Of a DNA stretch of 42,425 bases, positions 22,429-32,454 are shown one piece after another. Location of the stretch: assembly GCA_963619325.1 (NCBI GenBank), contig CAVEVQ010000022.1, forward strand, positions 1 to 42,425, written 5' to 3'. The position numbers and the translations under genes were made by a program. The DNA is from UBA1181 sp963619325 (GTDB lineage Bacteria; Bacteroidota; Bacteroidia; Bacteroidales; Paludibacteraceae). Within the stretch, counting starts at the first letter, position 1. The number at the start of each line of letters is the position of its first letter. The notes beneath the pieces were generated by a model. That model saw only the letters and a list, made by a program, of their open reading frames with translations, was not told the DNA's origin and searched no databases.

Positions 22429-23916
22429 ATGGCGTATAAGTTTATTTCAGCCGAGGAAGCGGCTTCGTACATCAAAAATGGTGATGTCATTGGTATTGGA
22501 GGTTTTTCTTCTGTGGGTACGGTGAAGGCTGTCCCTGAAGCAATCGCAAAAAAAGCCGAGGAAGAGCATGCTAAGGGTAACGAATTCAAAATAGGTCTTA
22601 TTACCGGTGGTTCTACCGGCGACCAGATCGACGGTGCGCTCTCTCGTGCCAAGGCGGTTCAGTTCCGTACTCCTTTTCAATCATCAAAGTTTATGCGCGA
22701 TGCTATCAACAAGTGCGAAGTGCATTATTTTGATATGCACTTGTCTCATGTGGCTCAGGATCTTCGCTATGGCTTCTTAGGCGGAATTGACTACGCTATG
22801 ATCGAGGCTGCTGACATCACCGAGAATGGCGAAATAGTCCTTACAACCTCTGTCGGAATTACGCCTACGCTCTGTGAAAAGGCTAAGCATATCATCATCG
22901 AGTTGAATGCCCACCATCCTGCTAAGATTCATGGTATGCACGACCTCTATGAACCTATCAACCCTCCTTACCGTAAGGCAATTCCTGTCTACAAACCCAA
23001 CGACAGGATTGGTACGGCTACTTTGAAGGTCGACCAAAGCAAGGTGATAGGTGTCGTCCAAACAAATATGCCAGACGGTATCGCTCCTTTTACCCCAGTT
23101 GATGCGGTTACCGCTAAAATCGGAGAGAATGTTGCCAACTTCCTCTTGGACGAACTTCACAAGGGCCTTATCCCTAAGGAATTCCTTCCATTGCAGTCGG
23201 GTGTCGGAAATATCGCCAACGCCGTTTTGGGTTCACTCGGAAAATGCCAAGACATTCCTGCTTTCACAATGTACACGGAAGTGATTCAAAACTCTGTTGT
23301 CGAGTTGATGAAGAACGGACGTATCTCTTTTGCCAGCGGAAGCTCGTTGACTTTGTCGGATGACGTTTTGTTGGATGTTTATAATGATTATGATTTCTTC
23401 AGAGACAAGTTGATGCTTCGCCCACAGGAGATCACCAACCACCCTGAGGTCGTTCGTCGTTTGGGTGTCATCGCTATCAACACGGCTTTGGAGGTCGATA
23501 TTTTTGGAAATGTCAATAGTACGAATGTTGCTGGAAAGAAGATGATGAATGGTTTGGGTGGCTCTGCCGATTTCGCAAGAAATGCTTATTTGTCTATCTT
23601 CACTTGTCCTTCAGTTGCAAAGAAAGGCGTCATCTCGGCTATTGTGCCAATGGTGAGCCATTTGGATAGCTCTGAACACTCGGTGAAGGTGATTGTTACT
23701 GAGCAGGGTGTGGCAGACTTGCGTGCTAAGTCGCCTATCCAACGTGCGCAGACGATCATCGAGAATTGCGTTCACCCAGACTACAAAGAGTTGCTTTGGG
23801 ACTACTTGAAGATGGCAGCAGGCACTTGCCATACACCAATGACCCTAATGAATGCCCTCAAGATGCACATCGCCCTTGAAGAGACGGGGGATATGCGCAA
23901 CACTAAGTGGAACTAA
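22429..23916 (+). CDS. Acetyl-CoA hydrolase/transferase family (probable succinate CoA transferase)
   Basis: This protein (495 aa) belongs to the class I CoA transferase group with Cat1, ScpC and acetyl-CoA hydrolase, which exchanges CoA between succinate and acetate or propionate. Landmarks are the N-terminal SAEEAASYIKNGDVIGIGGFSSVG, ITGGSTGDQIDGALS near 62, the central TEVIQNSVVELMKNGRISFASGSSL, where the catalytic Glu is expected, and GLGGSADFARNAYLSIFTCPS. A succinate-propionate role fits fermentation in Bacteroidales, but the substrate is inferred. The start is the ATG at 22429; a TTG two codons earlier is less likely. It has its own promoter element and terminator. Confidence 0.9.
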   Translation: MAYKFISAEEAASYIKNGDVIGIGGFSSVGTVKAVPEAIAKKAEEEHAKGNEFKIGLITGGSTGDQIDGALSRAKAVQFRTPFQSSKFMRDAINKCEVHYFDMHLSHVAQDLRYGFLGGIDYAMIEAADITENGEIVLTTSVGITPTLCEKAKHIIIELNAHHPAKIHGMHDLYEPINPPYRKAIPVYKPNDRIGTATLKVDQSKVIGVVQTNMPDGIAPFTPVDAVTAKIGENVANFLLDELHKGLIPKEFLPLQSGVGNIANAVLGSLGKCQDIPAFTMYTEVIQNSVVELMKNGRISFASGSSLTLSDDVLLDVYNDYDFFRDKLMLRPQEITNHPEVVRRLGVIAINTALEVDIFGNVNSTNVAGKKMMNGLGGSADFARNAYLSIFTCPSVAKKGVISAIVPMVSHLDSSEHSVKVIVTEQGVADLRAKSPIQRAQTIIENCVHPDYKELLWDYLKMAAGTCHTPMTLMNALKMHIALEETGDMRNTKWN

Positions 23917-23940
23917 TATTATACCTCTTTATATATACGA

Positions 23941-23972
23941 AAGCCGTTTCTCTTGTGGAAACGGCTTTTTTG
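23941..23972 (+). terminator. Terminator of the CoA transferase gene
   Basis: AAGCCGTTTC at 23941-23950 pairs perfectly with GAAACGGCTT at 23958-23967 and is followed by a T run. It begins 25 bases after the stop. Confidence 0.9.
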
Positions 23973-24108
23973 ATTTTTTCTATTCGTTGAAAATGTATTG
24001 CTTCTTCCAATTTATTTCTTCCTCTATCTCTTCAATGATTATGTTCAGACCCAATCGCCCTTCCGCTTTTTCTATACCCCACATTGTTAATGTTTCTAAA
24101 AAAATAGT

Positions 24109-24117
24109 TAACTTTGC
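24109..24117 (+). promoter_or_regulatory. -7 element for the giant repeat protein gene
   Basis: TAACTTTGC fully matches TAnnTTTGC and lies 32 bases before the ATG at 24150. The nearest TTG upstream has a 22-base spacing, longer than ideal. Confidence 0.55.
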
Positions 24118-24149
24118 CTCCGATTGGGCTTAATTCAAATTAATTTTCT

Positions 24150-27100
24150 ATGTTGAAAAATACAATTTTAGACTTGTTTGGCAAAATCATAGGTTTCTCT
24201 AAAATATTGATCGGCTGCGCTTTGGTAGCAGTACCAGAGGTGATTGCGGCTCAGGCGGAACTGCCATTGAACGTTACGGAAGAGGTGTTTAATGATGCGA
24301 GTGTCATTAAAACTGAATATGAAATAGATGATAATACTGACCAACCTTACTGGAATGTAGAGAAGGGCGGAATACAAGTAGGTGATGCATCTATTATAAC
24401 AGGTGGTTGGAATTGGGGCGAGAAGTTCGTTTATATCTATTTTAAAAATGTACCCGACTCTTTGTACTTTGTAGGTTCAAGCCAGGCAGAGTCTACAGGG
24501 CCTAAGAAAAATATTTTTTCTTATAAGCCACAGGTGTGGAGAGTAGCTCAAAGCTCTGATGGTAATTCCTGGGTGGTAACAACGTTGGATAGTACTTGTA
24601 CAACACAATGCGACGATCACTATTTTGATGTAAAGTTGAAAAATACGACTCGTGTTGTTCGACTTTCTTATGTGGGAAATTTGCGTGCTTGGTTCAAAAA
24701 TATACGAATTACTGCAAAATACTATAATTTACAGGCGATTGTAGATGGTGTGGAAATAAAAAATGAGGAGGTTAGACCATACGATCCGATTAGTGTTGAG
24801 GTGGAAAAGAAGGAATGTCATACGATGGTGTGGAATCAGGTGATTCCTGATAAAATGCCAGAAAATAATTTGTTGCTTGTTGGAAATAATACTCTCAACA
24901 AAGAAACCATCCATCTAAAAGTTGCCAATGCCGATTTAGGTGTTACGATCGAGGATTATTCAAAGACTTTTGATTGTGGTTCTGAAATTAAGGTGGATGA
25001 CCCTGCTCAAAAAGGTTACACCTTCCAGGGATGGGAGCCAAAACTGCCAGAGGAGGCTTCGGATGCCATTAACGGAAGTGCCTATACAGCTCAGTGGCTA
25101 CACAATGAGTATAGATTCGTGGTTTACACGACGGACGAGGATTCAACAGTGTCGGTAAAACATTATGATGATCCGATTTCTGTGGAAGAACCTTCTCGCT
25201 TGGGTTATACTTTCGAAGGCTGGGATGTGAATGTGCCTGCAACAATGCCTTTGAATGATTATACTATCAGAGCAAAATGGAGTCTTAACAAGTATAATCT
25301 GGTGTTGAAAAAGGGATTGGATTTCAAACCAACGGCTGATACCATAGCGTTCGACTATATGGCGGCGGTTTCTGTAAAAGATCTGTCTCATGAGGGTTAC
25401 GACTTCAAAGGTTGGGAGCCGGCTTTGCCCGAAACAATGCCTGCCGAAGATGTTGAGGCTACGGCTCAATGGCAAATTCAGGAGTATCGTTATGTGATTT
25501 ACACTACCGATGATGATTCAACTGTAGAAATAAAAGAATACAATGAAAAATTGAATGAGTTAGAAGATCCTGTTCGCCGTGAGGGCTACACTTTCAAGGG
25601 TTGGGATGTAGAACAGCCGTCTAATATGCCTGCCAAGAATTTGGTTATCAAAGCTATATGGGAACTAAACACTCGCACAATCACCCTCAAAGTGGACGAT
25701 GAAGAGTATATTTCTCAGTCTTTCAAATATGGTGCGGAGGTAAAATTGAAAGGTTATACGGCCCCAACGAAGGTGGGCTACACTTTTGTTGGTTGGAACG
25801 ACGAGATTCCGACGACCATGCCAGATAAAGACATTGTTTTGGATGCACAATTTGAAATCAATGAGTATCGTGTGGTTTGGGTGAACGACCCTGACGATCT
25901 GTCTCTCAACGATACCATATACTATAATTATGGTGCGAAAGTTGGTAAGATGAGCGACCCTGAAAAGACAGGCTACACCTTCAAGGGTTGGAGCGAGGAG
26001 GTGCCAGAAACGATGCCTGCCAAGAACATCACCTTTATTTCTCAATGGAATGTCAATTCTTATAGCCTCATCTTTAAGGTTGATGGTTCTGTTTATGTAA
26101 AGCAATCCTACGACTATAATTCAGAAATAGACTATTCTTCCGTCTCAAATCCAACGAAGACAGGTTTCTTTTTCTTAGGGTGGGGAAATGACCTTCCAAC
26201 GGTCATGCCTGATCATGATGTGGAACTGACGGCGAACTGGTCGGCCAACGCCTATGCCTTCATCGTGGTATATGATGAGGAAGACCTTTCATTGAACGAT
26301 ACTACCTATTATGAGTACCAAGACGAACTTCCTGCTTTGGAAACGCCAGAAAAGACTGGTTATTCGTTCAGAGGCTGGGATGTGAAAGTGCCAGAGACGA
26401 TGCCAGCTAATGATTTGATAGTCACGGCTCAATGGACGATTAACGAGTATGTCTTAACAACGTTGGTCAACTGCAAACCAACGGAATATAGATATACCTA
26501 CGGTGATGTTGTTTCTGTTGCCGATCCTACTGAAGTGGGTTATCAATTTAAAGGATGGCAGCAAGAAGTGCCGACTACAATGCCTGGACAGAATGTGTTG
26601 ATTGTTGCCGATATGGAATTACTTAGGTACAATTTCATTACCATTGTTGATGACGTCCGCGACACAATAGTTTATGATTATACAGCAGTGATTGAGACTC
26701 CCATCTCTCCGGAGAAAGAAGGTTTCACGTTCGCTGGTTGGGATGGTGAGATACCAGAAACGATGCCTGCTGAAGACGTTACCATCTCTGCAAAATGGAC
26801 TCGCAATTCATACAATATCTATTTTGTGAATGAAAAAGATACCATTGAACAGCGTGTTTATCCATACCAGGGTGAAATATCTGTTCCTATGGAACCGTCA
26901 AAAACGGGATATGCTTTTGCGGGTTGGTTCGATGCGAATGGAGATGAGGTGCCGTCTACTATGCCTGCTGAAGATTTGACATTTGAGGCGACTTGGGATA
27001 TCAACAACTACTATTTCGTAACCATCGTCGATGATGATACGACGGATAGAAAATACAACTACGGTGCGGAAATTGTGGCGCCTGATAGCCCTTCAAAGAC

Positions 27101-29027
27101 GGGTTACACATTCTATAAGTGGAATAAGGAAATTCCAGAGACGATGCCGGCCTATGATGACACTATCGTTGCTTTGTGGAAGATTAACTCTTATAAGGTC
27201 AACTGGGTTATAGGCGAGGGCGATACGGTTACTGTTTCCTACGATTATGGTGAAAACATTGAGAAAATTGCTGACCCGGAGAAAGAAGGATATACATTCG
27301 ATGGTTGGAACAAGTCTATCGCTTCAACGATGCCATCCAACGATGTGACCTACGTTGCAGAGTTCTCTATCAACTCGTATAGAGTCTATGTAACGGTAGA
27401 TGGGGAAACAGATTCTACGAAATATACGTATGGAGAGTCGATAGAAGTGCCTGAAGACCCGGTGAAAGAGGGCTTCAAATTTGAAGGTTGGAGCGAAGAT
27501 TTCCCTATGACAATGCCAGCCCACGATGTTAAAATCGAGGCTTTGTTCGCCCGCGAGACGTACGAAATTATCGCTATTGCCGAGGGTGATACATTCTACT
27601 ATGAATTTGCATACGAGGAAAAAATCAAAAACATTATCGCTCCATCTGTAACAGGAAAGATATTCGACCATTGGGAACCAGATATCCCAGAGACGATGCC
27701 AGCCTACGGATTCTATCTCCGCGCAATCTATGAGTCGCAAGATGTTATGTTGGTTGAGAGGGTGGATGGTGAAACCAATATCCATTATTACAAATATGGA
27801 GAAGAGACAATTATGCCATCTGACCCAGAGAAGGAGGGCTATACGTTCATCGGTTGGACACCAGAGTATCCTGCCGTTATGCCAGACACGAATGTGGTTG
27901 TTGAGGCTCAGTTTGAAATCAATTCATACAAGTTTACGGTCATTGCTGATGATGACACAACGACGACTTTGTATGAGTATGGTGCGATGGTAACCGCTCC
28001 TGAGAATCCTGTGAAGGTGGGGCATGACTTTGAAAAGTGGAGCGCGGAAATTCCTGCGACAATGCCTGCAAAAGATGTAACGATTGAGGCAGTTTTCTCA
28101 CAAAACACATTCGATTTCACTGTGGTTGCCTATGAAGATAAAATTGTTGTATCATACAAATATGGAGAAGAAGTGATTGCTCCAGAAGATCCAACTCGTG
28201 AGGGTTATTCATTCGCAGGTTGGAATGCGGAAATTCCTGCCACGATGCCAGACAGCAACGTAACGGTTGAGGCCTTGTGGACTATCAACCAATACGTTAT
28301 AACCTATATTGACAGAAACGACACTGTTGCTGTTGATACGTTTGATTACAATGCGAAAATAGAGACCATTTCGGTGGGTGATCGAGAGGGTTACTCCTTC
28401 AGTGGATGGGGAGCTGTTCCGTCAACTATGCCAGCCAAAGATTTGACACTCAATGCGGTGTGGACTGTGGAAACATACGATTTCATCTATGCGACCACCA
28501 AGAAGACGGTCATGGTAAGTTATTCTTATGGCGACTCTATCATGACGCCTCCAACTCCGAGTCGAAAAGGCTACACGTTTGAAGGGTGGAGCGCGGAGAT
28601 ACCCGCAACGATGCCTGCCCACGATGTGAAGGTGAATGCTGTTTGGGTGGCAAACACCTATACTGTAACGATGAATGTCGGTGGAGTGGTAAAATCTCAG
28701 ACCTTTGCATACGGCGACTCCATTGTTTTGGATAAGCAGTCGAAATATGGATATGTGTTCAAAGGATGGGTAGAGTACTTGCCGGAGACGATGCCTGCCC
28801 ACGACCTGACACTCACGGCTAAGTTCAAAGCCAAAGGAAATCTGATCGTTTACTCGGACAATGGAAAAGTCTATGTGACAGGCATCCCGGAGAACGCAGA
28901 TGTCCTTGTGGTAGATGTCTTGGGTCGTGTCATCTATAGGGGAAAAGAGAGAGAATTTGATTTTAAAGTAGGAGATGTTTTCATTGTTAAGAGCGTAGGT
29001 CAAGAGAAGAAGATATTAGTGAAATAA
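24150..29027 (+). CDS. Giant secreted protein with 21 Listeria-Bacteroides repeats
   Basis: The 1625-residue protein has an N-terminal signal-like segment ending near VIAAQAE (residue 36), then a unique beta-rich region to about 210 and a degenerate first repeat. About 21 tandem repeats follow (residues 285-1560, period near 62) with the core GYTFKGWxxxxPxTMPAxDVxxxAxW, preceded by a VxYxYGxxI strand. This is the Listeria-Bacteroides (InlB B-repeat-like, Flg_new) module found in adhesins. The last 65 residues (GKVYVTGIPENADVLVVDVLGRVIY to KKILVK) resemble a type-A C-terminal sorting domain of type IX secretion. An adhesive or stalk role is inferred. It stands as a single gene with its own promoter element and terminator. 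The repeats have diverged enough that no two are identical. Confidence 0.88.
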   Translation: MLKNTILDLFGKIIGFSKILIGCALVAVPEVIAAQAELPLNVTEEVFNDASVIKTEYEIDDNTDQPYWNVEKGGIQVGDASIITGGWNWGEKFVYIYFKNVPDSLYFVGSSQAESTGPKKNIFSYKPQVWRVAQSSDGNSWVVTTLDSTCTTQCDDHYFDVKLKNTTRVVRLSYVGNLRAWFKNIRITAKYYNLQAIVDGVEIKNEEVRPYDPISVEVEKKECHTMVWNQVIPDKMPENNLLLVGNNTLNKETIHLKVANADLGVTIEDYSKTFDCGSEIKVDDPAQKGYTFQGWEPKLPEEASDAINGSAYTAQWLHNEYRFVVYTTDEDSTVSVKHYDDPISVEEPSRLGYTFEGWDVNVPATMPLNDYTIRAKWSLNKYNLVLKKGLDFKPTADTIAFDYMAAVSVKDLSHEGYDFKGWEPALPETMPAEDVEATAQWQIQEYRYVIYTTDDDSTVEIKEYNEKLNELEDPVRREGYTFKGWDVEQPSNMPAKNLVIKAIWELNTRTITLKVDDEEYISQSFKYGAEVKLKGYTAPTKVGYTFVGWNDEIPTTMPDKDIVLDAQFEINEYRVVWVNDPDDLSLNDTIYYNYGAKVGKMSDPEKTGYTFKGWSEEVPETMPAKNITFISQWNVNSYSLIFKVDGSVYVKQSYDYNSEIDYSSVSNPTKTGFFFLGWGNDLPTVMPDHDVELTANWSANAYAFIVVYDEEDLSLNDTTYYEYQDELPALETPEKTGYSFRGWDVKVPETMPANDLIVTAQWTINEYVLTTLVNCKPTEYRYTYGDVVSVADPTEVGYQFKGWQQEVPTTMPGQNVLIVADMELLRYNFITIVDDVRDTIVYDYTAVIETPISPEKEGFTFAGWDGEIPETMPAEDVTISAKWTRNSYNIYFVNEKDTIEQRVYPYQGEISVPMEPSKTGYAFAGWFDANGDEVPSTMPAEDLTFEATWDINNYYFVTIVDDDTTDRKYNYGAEIVAPDSPSKTGYTFYKWNKEIPETMPAYDDTIVALWKINSYKVNWVIGEGDTVTVSYDYGENIEKIADPEKEGYTFDGWNKSIASTMPSNDVTYVAEFSINSYRVYVTVDGETDSTKYTYGESIEVPEDPVKEGFKFEGWSEDFPMTMPAHDVKIEALFARETYEIIAIAEGDTFYYEFAYEEKIKNIIAPSVTGKIFDHWEPDIPETMPAYGFYLRAIYESQDVMLVERVDGETNIHYYKYGEETIMPSDPEKEGYTFIGWTPEYPAVMPDTNVVVEAQFEINSYKFTVIADDDTTTTLYEYGAMVTAPENPVKVGHDFEKWSAEIPATMPAKDVTIEAVFSQNTFDFTVVAYEDKIVVSYKYGEEVIAPEDPTREGYSFAGWNAEIPATMPDSNVTVEALWTINQYVITYIDRNDTVAVDTFDYNAKIETISVGDREGYSFSGWGAVPSTMPAKDLTLNAVWTVETYDFIYATTKKTVMVSYSYGDSIMTPPTPSRKGYTFEGWSAEIPATMPAHDVKVNAVWVANTYTVTMNVGGVVKSQTFAYGDSIVLDKQSKYGYVFKGWVEYLPETMPAHDLTLTAKFKAKGNLIVYSDNGKVYVTGIPENADVLVVDVLGRVIYRGKEREFDFKVGDVFIVKSVGQEKKILVK

Positions 29028-29050
29028 AAATCAAAGTAGTAGAATAGAAA

Positions 29051-29084
29051 AAGCGAGAAGTCATAGAAAACTTCTCGCTTTTTT
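29051..29084 (+). terminator. Terminator of the giant repeat protein gene
   Basis: AAGCGAGAAG at 29051-29060 pairs perfectly with CTTCTCGCTT at 29071-29080, followed by a T run. It separates the repeat protein from the susC operon. Confidence 0.9.
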
Positions 29085-29142
29085 ATTTATAGAATATTGT
29101 TTCGCCCCAATGAATGTTAAGTAATTTTAGCGAAAAAATGAC

Positions 29143-29172
29143 TTGTATTTACTTTTTTTAAGTTACATTTGC
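29143..29172 (+). promoter_or_regulatory. Promoter for the susC-susD operon
   Basis: TTG at 29143-29145 precedes TACATTTGC at 29164-29172 by 18 bases. The -7 box is a full match. The leader to the susC ATG is about 70 bases. Confidence 0.6.
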
Positions 29173-29246
29173 GCTAAACTTTGTTCATTGGCGATAGAGT
29201 TTACGTGTAGAATATTAATTCACATAAATAATAGTCAAAAAGAAAA

Positions 29247-32200
29247 ATGAGAAGATTTTTGTTGTCTTTAGCAGCGCTCTTCACTTGTTACGCTTTGATG
29301 GCTGAAAGGACTATCAAGGGTAAAGTCTCCGATTCGGGAGGTGCATTGCCAAGTGCGAGCGTGATGATCCAAGGAACGACGAAAGGTGTTCCTACGGATT
29401 TTGACGGAAATTATTCAATTTCTGTTGAGAATGGAGACGTGTTAGAGATCTCTTACATGGGGTACTCAACGAAAACCATTAAAGTCACAGCTAAAACTCC
29501 AAGTGTTTTAAACATCACAATGGAGGAAGATGCTCAGATGTTGGAAGATGTTGTTGTTGAGGTCGGTTACGGAAAGATGCGTAAATCAGACTTGACGGGA
29601 TCTCTTTCTTCAGTTAACGAGGATGCTTTAAAGTCTACTAGTTCTGTTTCTGTAGATCAAGCATTGCAGGGACGTGTATCTGGTGTGCAGGTGTCTGCTT
29701 CATCAGGTCAGCCTGGAGCCGAGTCTTCTGTGCGTATCCGTGGTACATCTACTTTGACGGGTAACTCTTCTCCTCTTTATGTCGTAGATGGTATGCCTAT
29801 CGGTGGTGGTAAGCAAAGTTCGGGTTCTAACCCATTGGCTGCTATCAACCCTGCAGACATCGTGTCTATGGAGGTTTTGAAAGACGCGTCTGCAACGGCT
29901 ATTTATGGTTCTCGTGCTGCAAACGGTGTCATCATGATTACTACTAAGAAGGGTAGCGATGCTCAATCAAAGGTTTCTTACTCTGGATCATTCTCAGTCT
30001 CTTCTGTTGGAAAAAGCGACAGATTGGATTTGATGGATTTGCAAGAGTATGCAAGCTTCTACACTGACCCTACGGTTATGTCTGCGTTTAAAGTGGCTTC
30101 TGCTGATGCTGAGTTAAAGGCGGCTGCTTTGGTAGGTGGTAAGGGTACGGATTGGCAAGATGAAATCTATCGTTCTGCTATTAGCCATAGCCACCAGGTT
30201 TCTGTTACAGGTGGTAACAAAGAAACTCAGTTCGCGTTCTCTTTGGGTTATATGAACCAGAATGGTGTCATCATCAACACGGACTTCCAACGTTTCAACG
30301 GACGTTTCAACTTAGAGAACCAAACTAAGAAATGGTTACGTACAGGTATCAATTTGGCATACACTCATATCACGCAAACTAAGCAAAAAGGTTTCGAGTT
30401 GTCTGACGATAACTCTTTGAATGGTATTGGTGTAGGTGGTGCGACCGATGAGGCTATCTTCGTTCAGTCTCTAATTTCAAAACCTTCTACTGCTCCAACT
30501 GATTTCGACGGAAATTACACAGAGTTGGGTTCTGAGTCTTCTGAAATTAAGACAAACCCTGTTCGTGATGCTAACTATTCTCCAATCTACGTTACTAAGA
30601 ATAACGTATTAGGAAATGTGTTCGCTAACATTGATTTCACAAAAGACCTTTCTTGGCGTAACGAGTTCGGTGTTGACTACACCAACGCTGAAGAGCAACA
30701 GTTCGTTCCTTCTCAGGCAAATGCAGGAAATACTCAAGAGTTCATCGAGCGTCAAAACATGTACTGGCGTTTTTCTTCTACTTTGAACTATGGTACAAAT
30801 TTTGGAGTGTCTAAGAAACATCGTTTCGGTGCGATGTTGGGTTATGAGGCTTGGCAGGCAACTTGGAGCGGTTATGATATGACAAAAGCCAACTATTTGG
30901 ATGATAACTTGTTCGTAGACAAGAAATACCAAAACACTAACCTTGGTGAGGTTCAGAATATCACTGGTTACAAGGGCGCACAGGCTATGATGTCTGCTTT
31001 TGCTCGTTTGAATTACAACTATGACGAGAGATACTTGATTACTGCAACGGGTCGTTTTGATGGTTCGTCAACATTGGCTAAGGATAACCGTTGGGGATTC
31101 TTCCCTTCATTCGCTTTGGCATGGCGTGCAGATCAAGAGTCGTTCATCAAAGACAACGACAATGTTCGTAAGGTGATTTCTTCTTTGAAGGTTCGTGCCG
31201 GTTACGGACAAACTGGTAACGCCGGTTCTAACATGGGATACTTGCCATACTACAAGCAAGTACGTGGCCTGAATGGCAACGGTATCACATACGGTACTTG
31301 GTTGAACAACGACTTGATATGGGAGACGAACTGGCAGGTGAACGGTGGTGTTGATGTAAGTTTCTTGCGTCGCGACCGAATCTCTTTGACATTTGATGCA
31401 TTCTACAAACAGAACAACGATTTGATCGTTAAGGCTGAGCCAGGTGCTACTTTGGCTTCTACTTCTGATACTTATTTGTACACAGGTATTCCTGATATCA
31501 ACGCAGGTTCAATGAAGAATGCTGGTTTTGATATCACTTTGACTACTGTTAATATTGACAAACAGTTGGGCGACCACAACTTCACTTGGACAACCGATGT
31601 TAACTTCTCATTGGTACGTAACGAGGTTTTGAAATTGCAGTCTGATTCAACTTCTTTGAATGGTAACCAATATTTCAAGGCGGCAACAAGAACTTACTGT
31701 AAATCAATGGTAGGTCACGCACCAGGTTTGTTCTATGGTTACAAGACAGACGGAATCATCCAAAACACTCAGCAATTGAATGCAGTTAAGCGTTTTGATG
31801 GTACTGATGTGGGTGATATTAACTATGTTGATATCAACTCAGATGGTAAGATTGACGAGAGCGATAAGACATTCATCGGAGACCCTAACCCAGACTTCAC
31901 ATTTGGTATGAACAATACTTTGTCTTGGGGACCATGGTCATTCAACATCTTCATCGCCGGTTCTTACGGAAACGATGTTTACAACTTGCTTCGTTCTAAG
32001 TTGGAAGGTATGGACCGTTCAAATATCAACCAATTGTCAACCGTTTTGGATTACGCTAAGGTTGTTACCAATGCAGATGGAACAAAATATGTTGAGAACT
32101 CTAACACCAACATGCCTCGTCCAAACTCAACTGCCAATGGTAGTGATGATGCCAACACAGTATCAGACCGTTACGTTGAGGATGCCTCTTTCTTGAGAAT

Positions 32201-32423
32201 CCAATCAGTAGGTCTTTCTTACACATTGCCTAAGCGTTGTACTGAGAAGATGCACATGAGCAACTTCAAGTTGTCTTTCAACGTTCAAAACGTTGCAACT
32301 TTCACAAATTACTCAGGAATGAATCCTGAGGTCTCTAATAGTAGCGCAATTCTCCAAGGTGTTGACGCCGGTGGTTACCCATTGCCACGCCAGTTTGTCG
32401 TTGGCTTGAATTTCGACTTCTAA
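29247..32423 (+). CDS. SusC-type TonB-linked outer-membrane transporter
   Basis: This 1058-residue beta-barrel imports oligomers across the outer membrane with TonB energy, working with the SusD-type lid encoded next. A signal peptide (MRRFLLSLAALFTCYALMA) is followed by a carboxypeptidase-regulatory-like domain (about 22-95; IKGKVSDSGGALPSASVMIQG, DFDGNYSI), a plug (about 100-225; QALQGRVSGVQV, SVRIRGTSTL, PLYVVDGMPIGG) and the barrel ending in a terminal Phe. There is no STN domain, so it is unlikely to signal through an anti-sigma factor. The susD gene follows after 31 bases. The substrate is not predictable from sequence. Confidence 0.96.
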   Translation: MRRFLLSLAALFTCYALMAERTIKGKVSDSGGALPSASVMIQGTTKGVPTDFDGNYSISVENGDVLEISYMGYSTKTIKVTAKTPSVLNITMEEDAQMLEDVVVEVGYGKMRKSDLTGSLSSVNEDALKSTSSVSVDQALQGRVSGVQVSASSGQPGAESSVRIRGTSTLTGNSSPLYVVDGMPIGGGKQSSGSNPLAAINPADIVSMEVLKDASATAIYGSRAANGVIMITTKKGSDAQSKVSYSGSFSVSSVGKSDRLDLMDLQEYASFYTDPTVMSAFKVASADAELKAAALVGGKGTDWQDEIYRSAISHSHQVSVTGGNKETQFAFSLGYMNQNGVIINTDFQRFNGRFNLENQTKKWLRTGINLAYTHITQTKQKGFELSDDNSLNGIGVGGATDEAIFVQSLISKPSTAPTDFDGNYTELGSESSEIKTNPVRDANYSPIYVTKNNVLGNVFANIDFTKDLSWRNEFGVDYTNAEEQQFVPSQANAGNTQEFIERQNMYWRFSSTLNYGTNFGVSKKHRFGAMLGYEAWQATWSGYDMTKANYLDDNLFVDKKYQNTNLGEVQNITGYKGAQAMMSAFARLNYNYDERYLITATGRFDGSSTLAKDNRWGFFPSFALAWRADQESFIKDNDNVRKVISSLKVRAGYGQTGNAGSNMGYLPYYKQVRGLNGNGITYGTWLNNDLIWETNWQVNGGVDVSFLRRDRISLTFDAFYKQNNDLIVKAEPGATLASTSDTYLYTGIPDINAGSMKNAGFDITLTTVNIDKQLGDHNFTWTTDVNFSLVRNEVLKLQSDSTSLNGNQYFKAATRTYCKSMVGHAPGLFYGYKTDGIIQNTQQLNAVKRFDGTDVGDINYVDINSDGKIDESDKTFIGDPNPDFTFGMNNTLSWGPWSFNIFIAGSYGNDVYNLLRSKLEGMDRSNINQLSTVLDYAKVVTNADGTKYVENSNTNMPRPNSTANGSDDANTVSDRYVEDASFLRIQSVGLSYTLPKRCTEKMHMSNFKLSFNVQNVATFTNYSGMNPEVSNSSAILQGVDAGGYPLPRQFVVGLNFDF

Positions 32424-32454
32424 TTTTGTGTAACAATTTTCGAGTTAAATCACT

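Noticed and set aside
28422..29003. 193-codon antisense open frame in the giant repeat gene, with others at 25665-26105 and 27324-27785
   Set aside because: They mirror the coding repeats; stops are rare antisense because of the repeated codon pattern. No promoter, signal or domain supports them.
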